A stretch of 32,118 nucleotides of DNA from Spirochaetales bacterium (GTDB lineage Bacteria > Spirochaetota > Spirochaetia > SZUA-6 > JAFGRV01), in the NCBI GenBank assembly GCA_016937215.1, contig JAFGWI010000017.1, forward strand, positions 1-32,118. Direction: 5' to 3'. The notes under the pieces were generated by a model. That model was given only the letters and a program-made list of their open reading frames with translations. It made no database searches and was not told where the DNA came from. Shown one piece after another: positions 16,102-23,872 of the stretch. Positions within the stretch are counted from its first letter, which is position 1. Every line of letters starts with the position of its first letter. The translations under genes were made by a program, and so were the position numbers.

Positions 16102-18606
16102 CTATTTTTGCAGAAAATCGTAATAATCGCTCAGTTCCTTGGGCACCTCTTCGCTGGATTTCTCGTATTTACGGATCCGGCCCTCGATCTTTAAAAGATT
16201 GCGGCGGGTGATGTTCATGTATTTCATTTCAAGGTTGCCGAACACAGGGCGTTGGCAAAGCCTTTCCCGCTCGGCCTTGGGAAAGGGCCGGAATTTATAA
16301 AAAATTTCCCTGGCCACATTATTGAGCTTGGGTATGCCTTCGTATTCGTTGAGCACCCAGTTCATGTAGTCGGAAGTAAAGCGGTCGCGGTCTGAGCGGT
16401 GTTTTCGCACAAATTCCTTGAGCCTGTCCTTTACTGCCGGGGTAAGGTTGGGGTTTTTTTTGTAAAAGGTGATGTAGTCGTAATAGGCGCCGGTTATGCC
16501 GCCGTCCACAGGGCTCATCCAGTTGGCTCCGGCGATCACACGATGAAGTTCCCAGATAAAATGGCCTACCGCGGAAAGCAGGGCCTTTTGCTTGTCACCG
16601 CTGAAAAAAGTGGGTAAAAAACAACGCCCCACGGAATCGCGTTTAGGGCCGTCCAGCTCCTGCCACATGATCATTTTGGTTCCGTAAACCGGAAACAGGA
16701 TGAAATTGGGAACCACTTCCTTCAAAATAATGTCTGTGCCGTATTTCAGGTGCACCACGTTTTCACGAAAAAACATGGAAAAATCACGTTGTTTCAGAAA
16801 ATTCACAATATCCGCCACTTCCTGGGGATCGAGAAACAGCTCTTCGGGCCGACCCATAAGGGCCTCGGAACAGAGTATGGGAAAGGCTGTGTGAATGGAA
16901 CCAAAAACCATACGATAGGCTGATGAAACCATTTTGCGGATTTCGAATTTGACTCTGTCTTCAGGACGGTCCTCAAAGAACTCTTCCTTGTTTTTCTTGC
17001 TGTGCTTCTCCCTTTCCTGGCGTTTTAAAACATCGCGAAAGGATTCGCCCATATCAGTGAGCGAGGGGTTGACCTCGCCGCGGTGAATCTTGTCCAGAAA
17101 ATAGGGCAAGGTCATGACAGGCACAGAAGAATCAACATAGAGGTTTTTGGTAAAGGATTTATCCAGAAGCTCCATGTGTTTGGGCTGGATCAGACTTTCA
17201 TCAAGAGCTCCAAAATGAAGCATGATTCCGGGAATGAAATTCTTGGGGTTTGTGTCGATCATCTTGATAAAGCATTTTTCATAGAGCTGGAAATACTTTT
17301 CAGCGATGCGGCGTTTCAGGGAGTTCAGCTTGGGAACATTCTCGAATTTGCTGTCAATTTTTTTAAATTGCCCCAGTAATTGCTGAAACTCCTTGCCAAA
17401 GGGCCCTGGCATTTCAGCAAAATCGAGAATACGCTTGAAAAGGTTTTTAAACTTGGCCACAATGCCTGGATCAACCTGTATTTCTTCAGTTGGCTGAGGA
17501 ATATTCAGGGCCTTGGCCTGCATATCCGCGGCCACGACCTTGTCCATCTGTTCCGGGTCCATTCGCAAATATGCTTCAAGGTTTGAATACACGGTGAAGC
17601 GTTTTTTTAAGTCTACCCCAATGAGCTGATGAACCTCTTTCCGGATTTTCCAGCAGAATTTACTCAGATAATGATGAAACTCCACAGCGCGCTTGTTTTT
17701 ACCATTTTCACCGGTAATAATATCCTTTACCCAGCCATTGTCTGAAAAAAGCTGCTCCACCATGCCAAAAATGCTGTTGGCGTATTTTTCATTGGCCGCC
17801 AGAATTGGCTCAAGAGCTTGGTAGAGAAAGCGGTAAATATACTGGGTGTTGGGTTCATCGCGCTGAAAAAGGGGTTTTAACACATCAGAGGGTAAACGCA
17901 AAAGCCGTTTAAAAAACAGAAACTGCTTGAAATCGATCAATTCTTCAAAATCAACCGCTTCATTATTCTGGATCAAACCCAGTTGTTTTTGTACTGTACC
18001 GATGAAAAGATTTTTGTCCCAGGCAGCTGGCACAGCCACGTTTTTTTCAAGGCACAGGCTTTTGAGGTATTTGGAATAATCCTCCAACTTTGCTTTGGCC
18101 CTTTCCTGAGGGGGAACATTTTTCACCGGGTTGGTGGATTCCAGGGCCAGGGCAATGCTGTCAGCAGCACTGTTCAGACTGGCGCATAAATCACGATAGG
18201 ATTCATAGAGAAATTGGCCTGAATCAATTCTCTGGATTAAGGCAGCCAGGACCTTTAAGTTCAAATTGATTTTGCCCTTTAAATTGTTGAAAAGATCCAT
18301 ATCCGAAGCCGGGACAATGGATACCACGCAATCGCTAAGGGCTCTTACTGATTTATCATAGGGATTGTCACTTCCGAACCTCATAAGACCGAAAACCGAA
18401 TCGCCCTTGATAAGCCCCACACGATGGGATTTCTCGATGATTTCATCAGGACTCATGCCATCCACCGGCCCGCTGGAAGCCAGAAGCTCGGCCATGCCTT
18501 TATGTAAAAAATTGATGGAGCGAAGGCTCTCACCCTGTAACAATAATATGGTGCCCTTTGACACCTGCTGATTTTTAACTGTTTTCGACCGGTCAAATTT
18601 TTCCAT
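16102..18606 (-). CDS. Large protein with N-terminal cyclic-nucleotide-binding domain, unknown function
   Basis: The 834-residue product has an N-terminal Crp-like beta-roll of about 120 residues (VSKGTILLLQGESLRSINFLHKG... then GDSVFGLMRFG, which fits the strand and turn pattern of CNBD proteins). The remaining ~700 residues are not recognised. They look alpha-helical and soluble, with no transmembrane segment, DNA-binding helix-turn-helix, GGDEF, kinase or hydrolase motif that I can see. Proteins of this size with only an N-terminal CNBD occur in spirochaetes, where their role is unclear. ATG 18606 is chosen over an in-frame GTG at 18633 because a possible promoter covers the latter. It is a single-gene unit. 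Confidence 0.8.
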   Translation of the reverse strand: MEKFDRSKTVKNQQVSKGTILLLQGESLRSINFLHKGMAELLASSGPVDGMSPDEIIEKSHRVGLIKGDSVFGLMRFGSDNPYDKSVRALSDCVVSIVPASDMDLFNNLKGKINLNLKVLAALIQRIDSGQFLYESYRDLCASLNSAADSIALALESTNPVKNVPPQERAKAKLEDYSKYLKSLCLEKNVAVPAAWDKNLFIGTVQKQLGLIQNNEAVDFEELIDFKQFLFFKRLLRLPSDVLKPLFQRDEPNTQYIYRFLYQALEPILAANEKYANSIFGMVEQLFSDNGWVKDIITGENGKNKRAVEFHHYLSKFCWKIRKEVHQLIGVDLKKRFTVYSNLEAYLRMDPEQMDKVVAADMQAKALNIPQPTEEIQVDPGIVAKFKNLFKRILDFAEMPGPFGKEFQQLLGQFKKIDSKFENVPKLNSLKRRIAEKYFQLYEKCFIKMIDTNPKNFIPGIMLHFGALDESLIQPKHMELLDKSFTKNLYVDSSVPVMTLPYFLDKIHRGEVNPSLTDMGESFRDVLKRQEREKHSKKNKEEFFEDRPEDRVKFEIRKMVSSAYRMVFGSIHTAFPILCSEALMGRPEELFLDPQEVADIVNFLKQRDFSMFFRENVVHLKYGTDIILKEVVPNFILFPVYGTKMIMWQELDGPKRDSVGRCFLPTFFSGDKQKALLSAVGHFIWELHRVIAGANWMSPVDGGITGAYYDYITFYKKNPNLTPAVKDRLKEFVRKHRSDRDRFTSDYMNWVLNEYEGIPKLNNVAREIFYKFRPFPKAERERLCQRPVFGNLEMKYMNITRRNLLKIEGRIRKYEKSSEEVPKELSDYYDFLQK

Positions 18607-18618
18607 ACGATAGATATA

Positions 18619-18649
18619 ATAATACCAAAACACTAAAATAACAAGTCAA
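18619..18649 (-). promoter_or_regulatory. Possible promoter of the cyclic-nucleotide-domain gene
   Basis: On the minus strand TTGACT (18644-18649) and TATTAT (18619-18624) are 19 bp apart, longer than ideal. Transcription would start only a few bases before ATG 18606, and no Shine-Dalgarno sequence is visible, so a leaderless or nearly leaderless mRNA is possible. Confidence 0.35.
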
Positions 18650-18835
18650 TAGTCGCTTCCAATAAGCTGAAACAGAAAAACAGCTCTGATTAAGATGAGT
18701 ATAATTTATATTCAGAGCACAAATTAGAAATAAGTCGCCCCGCCGGGTACACAGGGCAAGTCAAAAAAACAGGGATTGATAAAAAAAAGTCTCCCTACCT
18801 GGCAAATTACCCGAATGAAAACTTAACATAATGGT

Positions 18836-21553
18836 TCAGCAGCTATGTTTCACAGAGCTTGTTAAGCTGACCTCACAGGATATTTCCACTCCCTGATTTT
18901 TGGCCGATTTGATCAAAAGCTTTCCTCCTAAAAGTTTAGCTCTGTACTTCATGCTTCTGAGCCCCAGCCCCTGACGAGTACCTTCAGTCAAATCAAAACC
19001 CAGTCCGTCATCCTTTACCCGTAGGCCGACTTTATCCTCGGAAGAAAAAAAGGAGATGGAAATATTCCGGGCTTTTCCATGCCTCAAGGCATTACTGGCC
19101 GATTCCTGGGCGATGCGGTATAAATGATATAAAACATCGGAATCCTTGCTTTTATGACTCACATCGCTTGTAAACCTGCAATTCACATGAAAAAGCTCCT
19201 GAACCCGCTGTGAAAAAACTTCGAGCATGCGGGATAATTCATAGGCATCAATCTCGGTGAGAAAAAGATCACGCGACAGGCTCTGGGTTTTTTGATTGGT
19301 TTGATTAATCAAATCAGCCACAGAGGAGGCCCGGTTGGAAAGCCCCTGATCGATGGATTTCAGCTTAATGGCAAGGGATTCACTTAAAGCCGACAGGCCG
19401 CTCAAATCCTGGCAAATATCATCGTGCAGCTCCTGGGCGATACGCCTCTGCTCACGGCTTGAAATTTCCAGCACCTCTTTTTCAAGTTCCCGGCGTTCAG
19501 AAATATCATAAAAGCTGAAAATGTAGCAATCCCTTTCCTCAAAAACAAGGGTTTCATAAGAGGTAATGGCCCAAAAAACACCCCCCTTTTTAGGGCGCAC
19601 AGGTATTTCCAGGGTTCTGGAATCATCAAGCTGGCAATCCATAACCCAGCGTGAGAGGAAATCCTGATCCTGAAAAAAACAATTCAAATCCAGCCCCTTT
19701 TCCAGAGTCTCCTGCTCAAGCAAATTCTGAAGAAAGCTCCGGTTGGCGTAGAGAATGCGGAAATCCATATCCGTTATGGCCAGAGGCAAAGGAGTCGCGT
19801 CGGTAATGGCTTTGAGGTTCTTTTCATTATTTTCAAGAATGCGGGTTTTTTCCCGAATATCATTATTAAGAATGGAATTCTCGATTGTTCTGCAAATAAG
19901 GCGTCGTAATTCATTGAAAATATATTTTTTAGACAAAGGGCAATCGGACAACAAAAAACCGAATACCTCACCACCGAAATTCAGCACCTGCTTGATCAGG
20001 AAAAAGGGCTTTTCCAGGTCCATAACCTCCTGTTCAGGCAGCATTTGCTCCGGGGCCAGGTAAAAATCACTGCTGTTTAGAACTTTATTGCTCATGGACA
20101 TTAAAATCCGGCTTTCCTGCTGAGGCTCAAAACCCTTGTAAAGGCATAAAAAGAAATGCTCTATATTAATACGCGGCAAATGTTCGGTAAGAACCAAGAC
20201 CATATCGGAAAGGGAGTTTGTATCCAGAAGCTGCTCGCGGATAGTATAAATTTCGCTTTGCTCTTCCTGTTCCAGCAAGTCTGAATACTGAACCCTCTGC
20301 AATGCTTTTTTGGTGATCAGGCTTTCAGCATCAATTAAGGGCTGAAACAATTTCAAAGGGGGCTCTTTACGGGACATGACAAATTCCTTAAGGGGCGCGA
20401 GCAAAAGGTGGCAGAAATCCACATCAAACTGGTTCCAGAGAACCAGATAAAGTAGCTGATGCCACTGTGAAAGAAAATCACGGGACTCGCCAGTATGAAA
20501 AAGCAGGCTGAAACTTTCGAGCCAATTACGGACCGACGAACGAATCCTCTCCTGAATGGAATCGGGTGATGAGTCGATAATCGGAAGATAACGAAGCCAT
20601 AGACATTCAGAAAGCGCGCGGCTCTCATGGCTTTGAAATTCAGGAAACAGAGCCACCGGCTTTTTATCCTTTAAAGAGCAACCGCAAGATTCCCTTACAG
20701 TCAGCCTGGTGCTGAGCTGAACCTGAGGCGCGGCACCTTTGCCTCGAATCTCGGCAATCAGCATCTCGGCGCTGGTCATACCCAGACGCTCAAGGGGCTG
20801 GTTTACCGTGGTCAAAGGCGGAGTGGCGCTGATGGCCACATCAGTATTATCATAACCCACAATGGCCAAATCCCAGGGCACATGAATCCCCCGTGCCTCA
20901 CACTCCTTTTGGGCACCTATGGCCATCTCATCGTTGGCACAAACAAGCACCTCAAAAGGCAATCCCTTGTCCAGAAGCCGGGCACAAGCCTCGCTTCCAC
21001 CGGAAGTAAGGAGCTTCCCTTCCACAACCAGATTGGGGTCAAAAGGAACATGAAGCTCTTCCATGGTTTCGCGAAAAACCTTGTAGCGCCCCTGAACCTC
21101 GTCAAAACCAGGCGGCCCGTTCAAAAAGGCAAAACGGCGGTAACCATGGTCCACAATCAAATGATAAGCCAACTCCCTTACACCCGGATGATTATCCACC
21201 CACACGCAAGGAATCGATGGAATCGAAAAATTCACCCCAACCATAGGCAAAGGCCGCAAAAGCTCCGCCAAACGGGACATGACATCAAGGTTGCCGTAAA
21301 TTCCGGCATTGGCCAGAAGAATCAGCCCCTCAAGGCTCTTATAGGGAATAAAATCAAATAATTGTTTTTCAATACTGTCATAAATACTCTCCTCCTGAAA
21401 CAAACCGCTTTCAAGACAAAGCAGATTGATCTCGCGCTCATGAAAAAAGCTTTTGATACCTGACAATATTTTCTTGTTGTAATCGCTGGTAATCCAGTCA
21501 ATCAGAATTCCCACAGTGAGCGGGCGTTTTTTATTTTTTGTTGTGGTCATCAT
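18836..21553 (-). CDS. LacI-type sugar-binding domain fused to PAS and histidine kinase
   Basis: This 905-residue protein begins with a LacI/PurR-type periplasmic-binding-like domain (about 11-290: TVGILIDWI, FAFLNGPPGF, VCANDEMAIGA, IVGYDNTDVAISATPPLTTVNQP). The middle (300-570) has no clear family and may be a GAF-like region. A PAS domain follows (575-690, ending FSFYDISERRELEKE), then HisKA_3 with H710 in RRIAQELHDDICQDLSG, and a HATPase with QESASNALRHGK, DDGLGFD and GLGLRSMKYRAK. There is no signal peptide or membrane helix and no helix-turn-helix, so the sugar-binding fold works inside the cell as a sensor. The NarL-type output regulator is not adjacent. This architecture is common in spirochaetes. 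Confidence 0.9.
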   Translation of the reverse strand: MMTTTKNKKRPLTVGILIDWITSDYNKKILSGIKSFFHEREINLLCLESGLFQEESIYDSIEKQLFDFIPYKSLEGLILLANAGIYGNLDVMSRLAELLRPLPMVGVNFSIPSIPCVWVDNHPGVRELAYHLIVDHGYRRFAFLNGPPGFDEVQGRYKVFRETMEELHVPFDPNLVVEGKLLTSGGSEACARLLDKGLPFEVLVCANDEMAIGAQKECEARGIHVPWDLAIVGYDNTDVAISATPPLTTVNQPLERLGMTSAEMLIAEIRGKGAAPQVQLSTRLTVRESCGCSLKDKKPVALFPEFQSHESRALSECLWLRYLPIIDSSPDSIQERIRSSVRNWLESFSLLFHTGESRDFLSQWHQLLYLVLWNQFDVDFCHLLLAPLKEFVMSRKEPPLKLFQPLIDAESLITKKALQRVQYSDLLEQEEQSEIYTIREQLLDTNSLSDMVLVLTEHLPRINIEHFFLCLYKGFEPQQESRILMSMSNKVLNSSDFYLAPEQMLPEQEVMDLEKPFFLIKQVLNFGGEVFGFLLSDCPLSKKYIFNELRRLICRTIENSILNNDIREKTRILENNEKNLKAITDATPLPLAITDMDFRILYANRSFLQNLLEQETLEKGLDLNCFFQDQDFLSRWVMDCQLDDSRTLEIPVRPKKGGVFWAITSYETLVFEERDCYIFSFYDISERRELEKEVLEISSREQRRIAQELHDDICQDLSGLSALSESLAIKLKSIDQGLSNRASSVADLINQTNQKTQSLSRDLFLTEIDAYELSRMLEVFSQRVQELFHVNCRFTSDVSHKSKDSDVLYHLYRIAQESASNALRHGKARNISISFFSSEDKVGLRVKDDGLGFDLTEGTRQGLGLRSMKYRAKLLGGKLLIKSAKNQGVEISCEVSLTSSVKHSC

Positions 21554-21593
21554 TTTCTAACTTTACGTTGGTTTTATTTTGTCACCTGTTTTA

Positions 21594-21622
21594 ATAATAC
21601 TTATAATAGAAAAGAAAGTCAA
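21594..21622 (-). promoter_or_regulatory. Promoter of the LacI-domain histidine kinase
   Basis: On the minus strand TTGACT (21617-21622) and TATTAT (21594-21599) are separated by 17 bp. The start of transcription would fall near 21587, giving a leader of about 34 nt. Confidence 0.6.
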
Positions 21623-21795
21623 TTAAATCAGGTTTATCAAGGATAATAAAGAATTGAAATACTCCTATGAGTGCTTACTAAAATTTGCCTAGAAAAGATG
21701 TGGGCGTTGCCTGCCTCCGCTTCATTTAAAACAGCTATTCTCCGATTAAGCGTGAATAAAGAATAACCTCCACCTACCAAACATGGCCATGGGTC

Positions 21796-21918
21796 GGCAG
21801 GCCGGGCTTTGCGCCCCTCCGCTCGCGCTTCGAAGCTTTTTTCCGGGAAACTATCCCGGAAAAAAGGCTTTGGCAACCAGGTTTTGAAAAACCTGGTTGC
21901 CAGGGCTCCAATCCCTAA
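21796..21918 (-). repeat. Two-hairpin dispersed repeat, copy C
   Basis: This copy is on the minus strand: TTAGGGATTGGAG starts at 21918 and reads leftward. Hairpin 1 has perfect 14-bp arms 21872-21885 (GGCAACCAGGTTTT as written) and 21888-21901. Hairpin 2 has 12-bp arms 21837-21848 (TTTTTTCCGGGA) and 21854-21865 with a 5-nt loop. The tail carries GGCGCAAAGCCCGGCCTGCC in repeat orientation. It lies just upstream of the small gene at 21932 and is read through in that gene's frame. The remainder of 21623-21795 holds no gene. Confidence 0.85.
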
Positions 21919-21931
21919 CGCGAAAATACAG

Positions 21932-22249
21932 ATGAGTCTGAAACAACACATGATAGCTGTTGAAAAATTCAAGGCCATGGCTATGGAAGGCAGCGCAAAA
22001 AGCATCGATTTTCTGATTTCCTGTCTGGACAAAAACACAGACTTACCCACAACCAAAAGGCTCGACTATGCCCTGAGTTTTGTAACTAGCCAGGAAGGCA
22101 TTGGGCAACTGGAACATTATCTGTTTAATGGCACACAAATACAGAGAAATTACATCACCCTGTTTTTTGCCCGACGAAATGAGTGGCCACTTGTAAACCG
22201 GGCCTATGCCATGAAGCTCATCGACTATCGCCAGGCTTATTCACGATAG
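21932..22249 (+). CDS. Small unknown protein, 105 residues
   Basis: I do not recognise this protein. It starts MSLKQHMIAVEKFKAMAMEG and is mostly amphipathic helix, with FVTSQEGIGQLEHYLFNGTQ and a terminal YAMKLIDYRQAYSR. It resembles short HEAT-like helical-repeat proteins in texture, but that is an impression, not a match. No Shine-Dalgarno site precedes ATG 21932, which falls 13 bp after the end of repeat copy C. The frame stays open back to 21809 through the repeat, so an extended form translated from the repeat is formally possible. Codon use and residue composition look natural, unlike the shadow frames around it. Confidence 0.55.
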   Translation: MSLKQHMIAVEKFKAMAMEGSAKSIDFLISCLDKNTDLPTTKRLDYALSFVTSQEGIGQLEHYLFNGTQIQRNYITLFFARRNEWPLVNRAYAMKLIDYRQAYSR

Positions 22250-22375
22250 GCAATGGGTGAAGTTTATCTTCATTTTGACTACAGATAATCTTCACTTATT
22301 CTTCACAATAAAGCTATTGTTGAAAATAAAATTTCTGTCATAATTAAAAAAGAACATCTAGAAAACGAGGTATAT

Positions 22376-23506
22376 ATGGCTGCTAAAAAAAATCCATTAT
22401 TCAAAATCATCCGCTTTAGCATTTTAGGTTTAATGCTCATCGGCTCCATGGTGATTCACTATCTTCACATTTACGGCGGGGCGATCTACCCCTCGGTCCA
22501 TTCAATCTGCCCCTTTGGCGGGCTTGAAAATCTTTGGTCCTTTGTCGCGGGACACAGCAATATATCAAAAATTTTTTCCGGGACCATGGTGCTCTTTTTT
22601 CTGACAGCCTTGATCGCTGTATTTTTCAGACGCAGCTTTTGTGGAAATATTTGCCCCTTTGGAGCAATCCAGGAATTTCTCGGCAAAATCTTTCCCAAAA
22701 AAATCAAAGTTCCGCCTGCAATAGATAAGGTGCTAAAATACCTTAAATATGTTTTATTGTTGCTTTCAATTATCATGGCCTGGGCGACCATGAGTCTATG
22801 GATTTCGCCTTACGACCCCTGGGCTGCTTTTGGCCATCTCTTTACCGGCTCAGAGGTTTTCACCGAATTCCTCATCGGTACCATTATTCTAATAGTGATC
22901 ACTCTGGCTTCTTTTGTGATTAACCGGCCCTTTTGCCGTTATTTGTGCCCTGCCGGCGCTTTTTACGCCCTTGTGGGTAAAATCAGCCCTTCCTATGTGG
23001 AGAGAAACCCTCAGACCTGTATTAACTGTAAACTGTGTACCAAAAACTGCCCCGTGGATCTGGAAGTTCATAAAATGGAGAAAGTAAAAAGCGGCGAATG
23101 CATTTCCTGCGGTATTTGCGTGGATGTTTGTCCCCAGCCGGAACCAGGCACCATGATCGCCTCAAAATTCGGCAGCAAGAAAATAAAGCCCCTGGTTTTT
23201 CTGTTGGTAAGTGTGGGCATTTTCTTTGGCGCGCTATTTATTCTTGACGCGGCCGGTCTTTACAAGGTCTCCATTCCGCCTGTTGAGGAGATTCTGGAAA
23301 AACAGGATTTCATATCCGTCGGCGATCTTCGCGGCTCCATGACCATTGAACAAGGGGCCTTTTATTCAGGCAAGAGCCTGGATCAATTTTATGAAATCAT
23401 GGAAATTCCCAAAGAGGTTCCCAAGGATACCTTGATGAAATATCTGTCATCTTACATCAAAGGCTATGATTTTCATGTGATGAAGGCCAAAAAAGCACTG
23501 GAATAA
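22376..23506 (+). CDS. Membrane polyferredoxin, NapH/CcoG-like 4Fe-4S protein
   Basis: This 376-residue membrane protein has hydrophobic helices at about 13-30, 66-84, 122-141, 163-183 and 270-290. Two CX3CP motifs of the NapH/YccM type lie at the membrane face: C89-x3-C93 (CGNICPFG) and C187-x3-C191 (CRYLCPAG). A soluble double-cluster ferredoxin follows: C215, C218, C221, C225 and C242, C245, C248, C252. The C-terminal ~85 residues (GSMTIEQGAFYSGKSLDQFYEIMEIPKEVPKDT) form a small domain often found at the end of these proteins. Such proteins pass electrons between the quinone pool and periplasmic or cytoplasmic partners. GAGG at 22367-22370 is a short-spaced ribosome-binding site. The partner is not identified; the sulfur flavoprotein downstream is a candidate neighbour but has its own leader. 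Confidence 0.88.
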   Translation: MAAKKNPLFKIIRFSILGLMLIGSMVIHYLHIYGGAIYPSVHSICPFGGLENLWSFVAGHSNISKIFSGTMVLFFLTALIAVFFRRSFCGNICPFGAIQEFLGKIFPKKIKVPPAIDKVLKYLKYVLLLLSIIMAWATMSLWISPYDPWAAFGHLFTGSEVFTEFLIGTIILIVITLASFVINRPFCRYLCPAGAFYALVGKISPSYVERNPQTCINCKLCTKNCPVDLEVHKMEKVKSGECISCGICVDVCPQPEPGTMIASKFGSKKIKPLVFLLVSVGIFFGALFILDAAGLYKVSIPPVEEILEKQDFISVGDLRGSMTIEQGAFYSGKSLDQFYEIMEIPKEVPKDTLMKYLSSYIKGYDFHVMKAKKALE

Positions 23507-23568
23507 AAATGGGGTTAGTTTTTAACTCAATCACAATTCAGCCATCAACGGGATTAGTTAAATGAGTC

Positions 23569-23602
23569 ATGGCTTGCAATTTTTATGTAAATCGCAAGCC
23601 AT
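23569..23602. repeat. Stem-loop resembling hairpin 1 of the dispersed repeat
   Basis: ATGGCTTGC at 23569-23577 and GCAAGCCAT at 23594-23602 form a perfect 9-bp stem, extendable past one mismatch. GGCTTGC with a CAT in front is exactly the outer arm of copy E at 32049, so this may be a decayed hairpin 1. It might instead serve as a terminator of the polyferredoxin gene, though no T-run follows. The rest of 23507-23872 has no gene. Confidence 0.35.
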
Positions 23603-23792
23603 ATCTCCCACATTCCGCAGTGAATTTAGGTAATTTCTTATATTATTTAGAATTGAGGCTCTTTAAACCTGATTCCAAGCACTAGAAGCATATTTTTACT
23701 TTCAAACGTGCTTTTTTCTTTTCAACTATTGGGGAAGAAGCTTACCATCCTTTAAGAATCATGACCAGGCTCCATTGTTTTATCAAATCATC

Positions 23793-23821
23793 TTGACCCT
23801 GACCCTTGTTTTTAGAATACT
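23793..23821 (+). promoter_or_regulatory. Possible promoter of the sulfur flavoprotein gene
   Basis: TTGACC at 23793-23798 and AATACT at 23816-23821 are separated by 17 bp. The -10 is imperfect. Good purine-rich ribosome-binding sequence (AGGAAGGA) precedes ATG 23873. Confidence 0.35.
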
Positions 23822-23872
23822 TAATATGTAGAAGATTTTTATCGACGATTTTTTTAGGAAGGAAAACTAAGG

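Noticed and set aside
20882-21361. 159-residue plus-strand frame opposite the LacI-domain kinase
   Set aside because: It is an antisense shadow of a strongly supported gene and has a basic, low-quality composition.
23569-23602. tRNA or other RNA gene in the polyferredoxin-flavoprotein gap
   Set aside because: Only a single stem is visible; no cloverleaf or TTC loop can be drawn.
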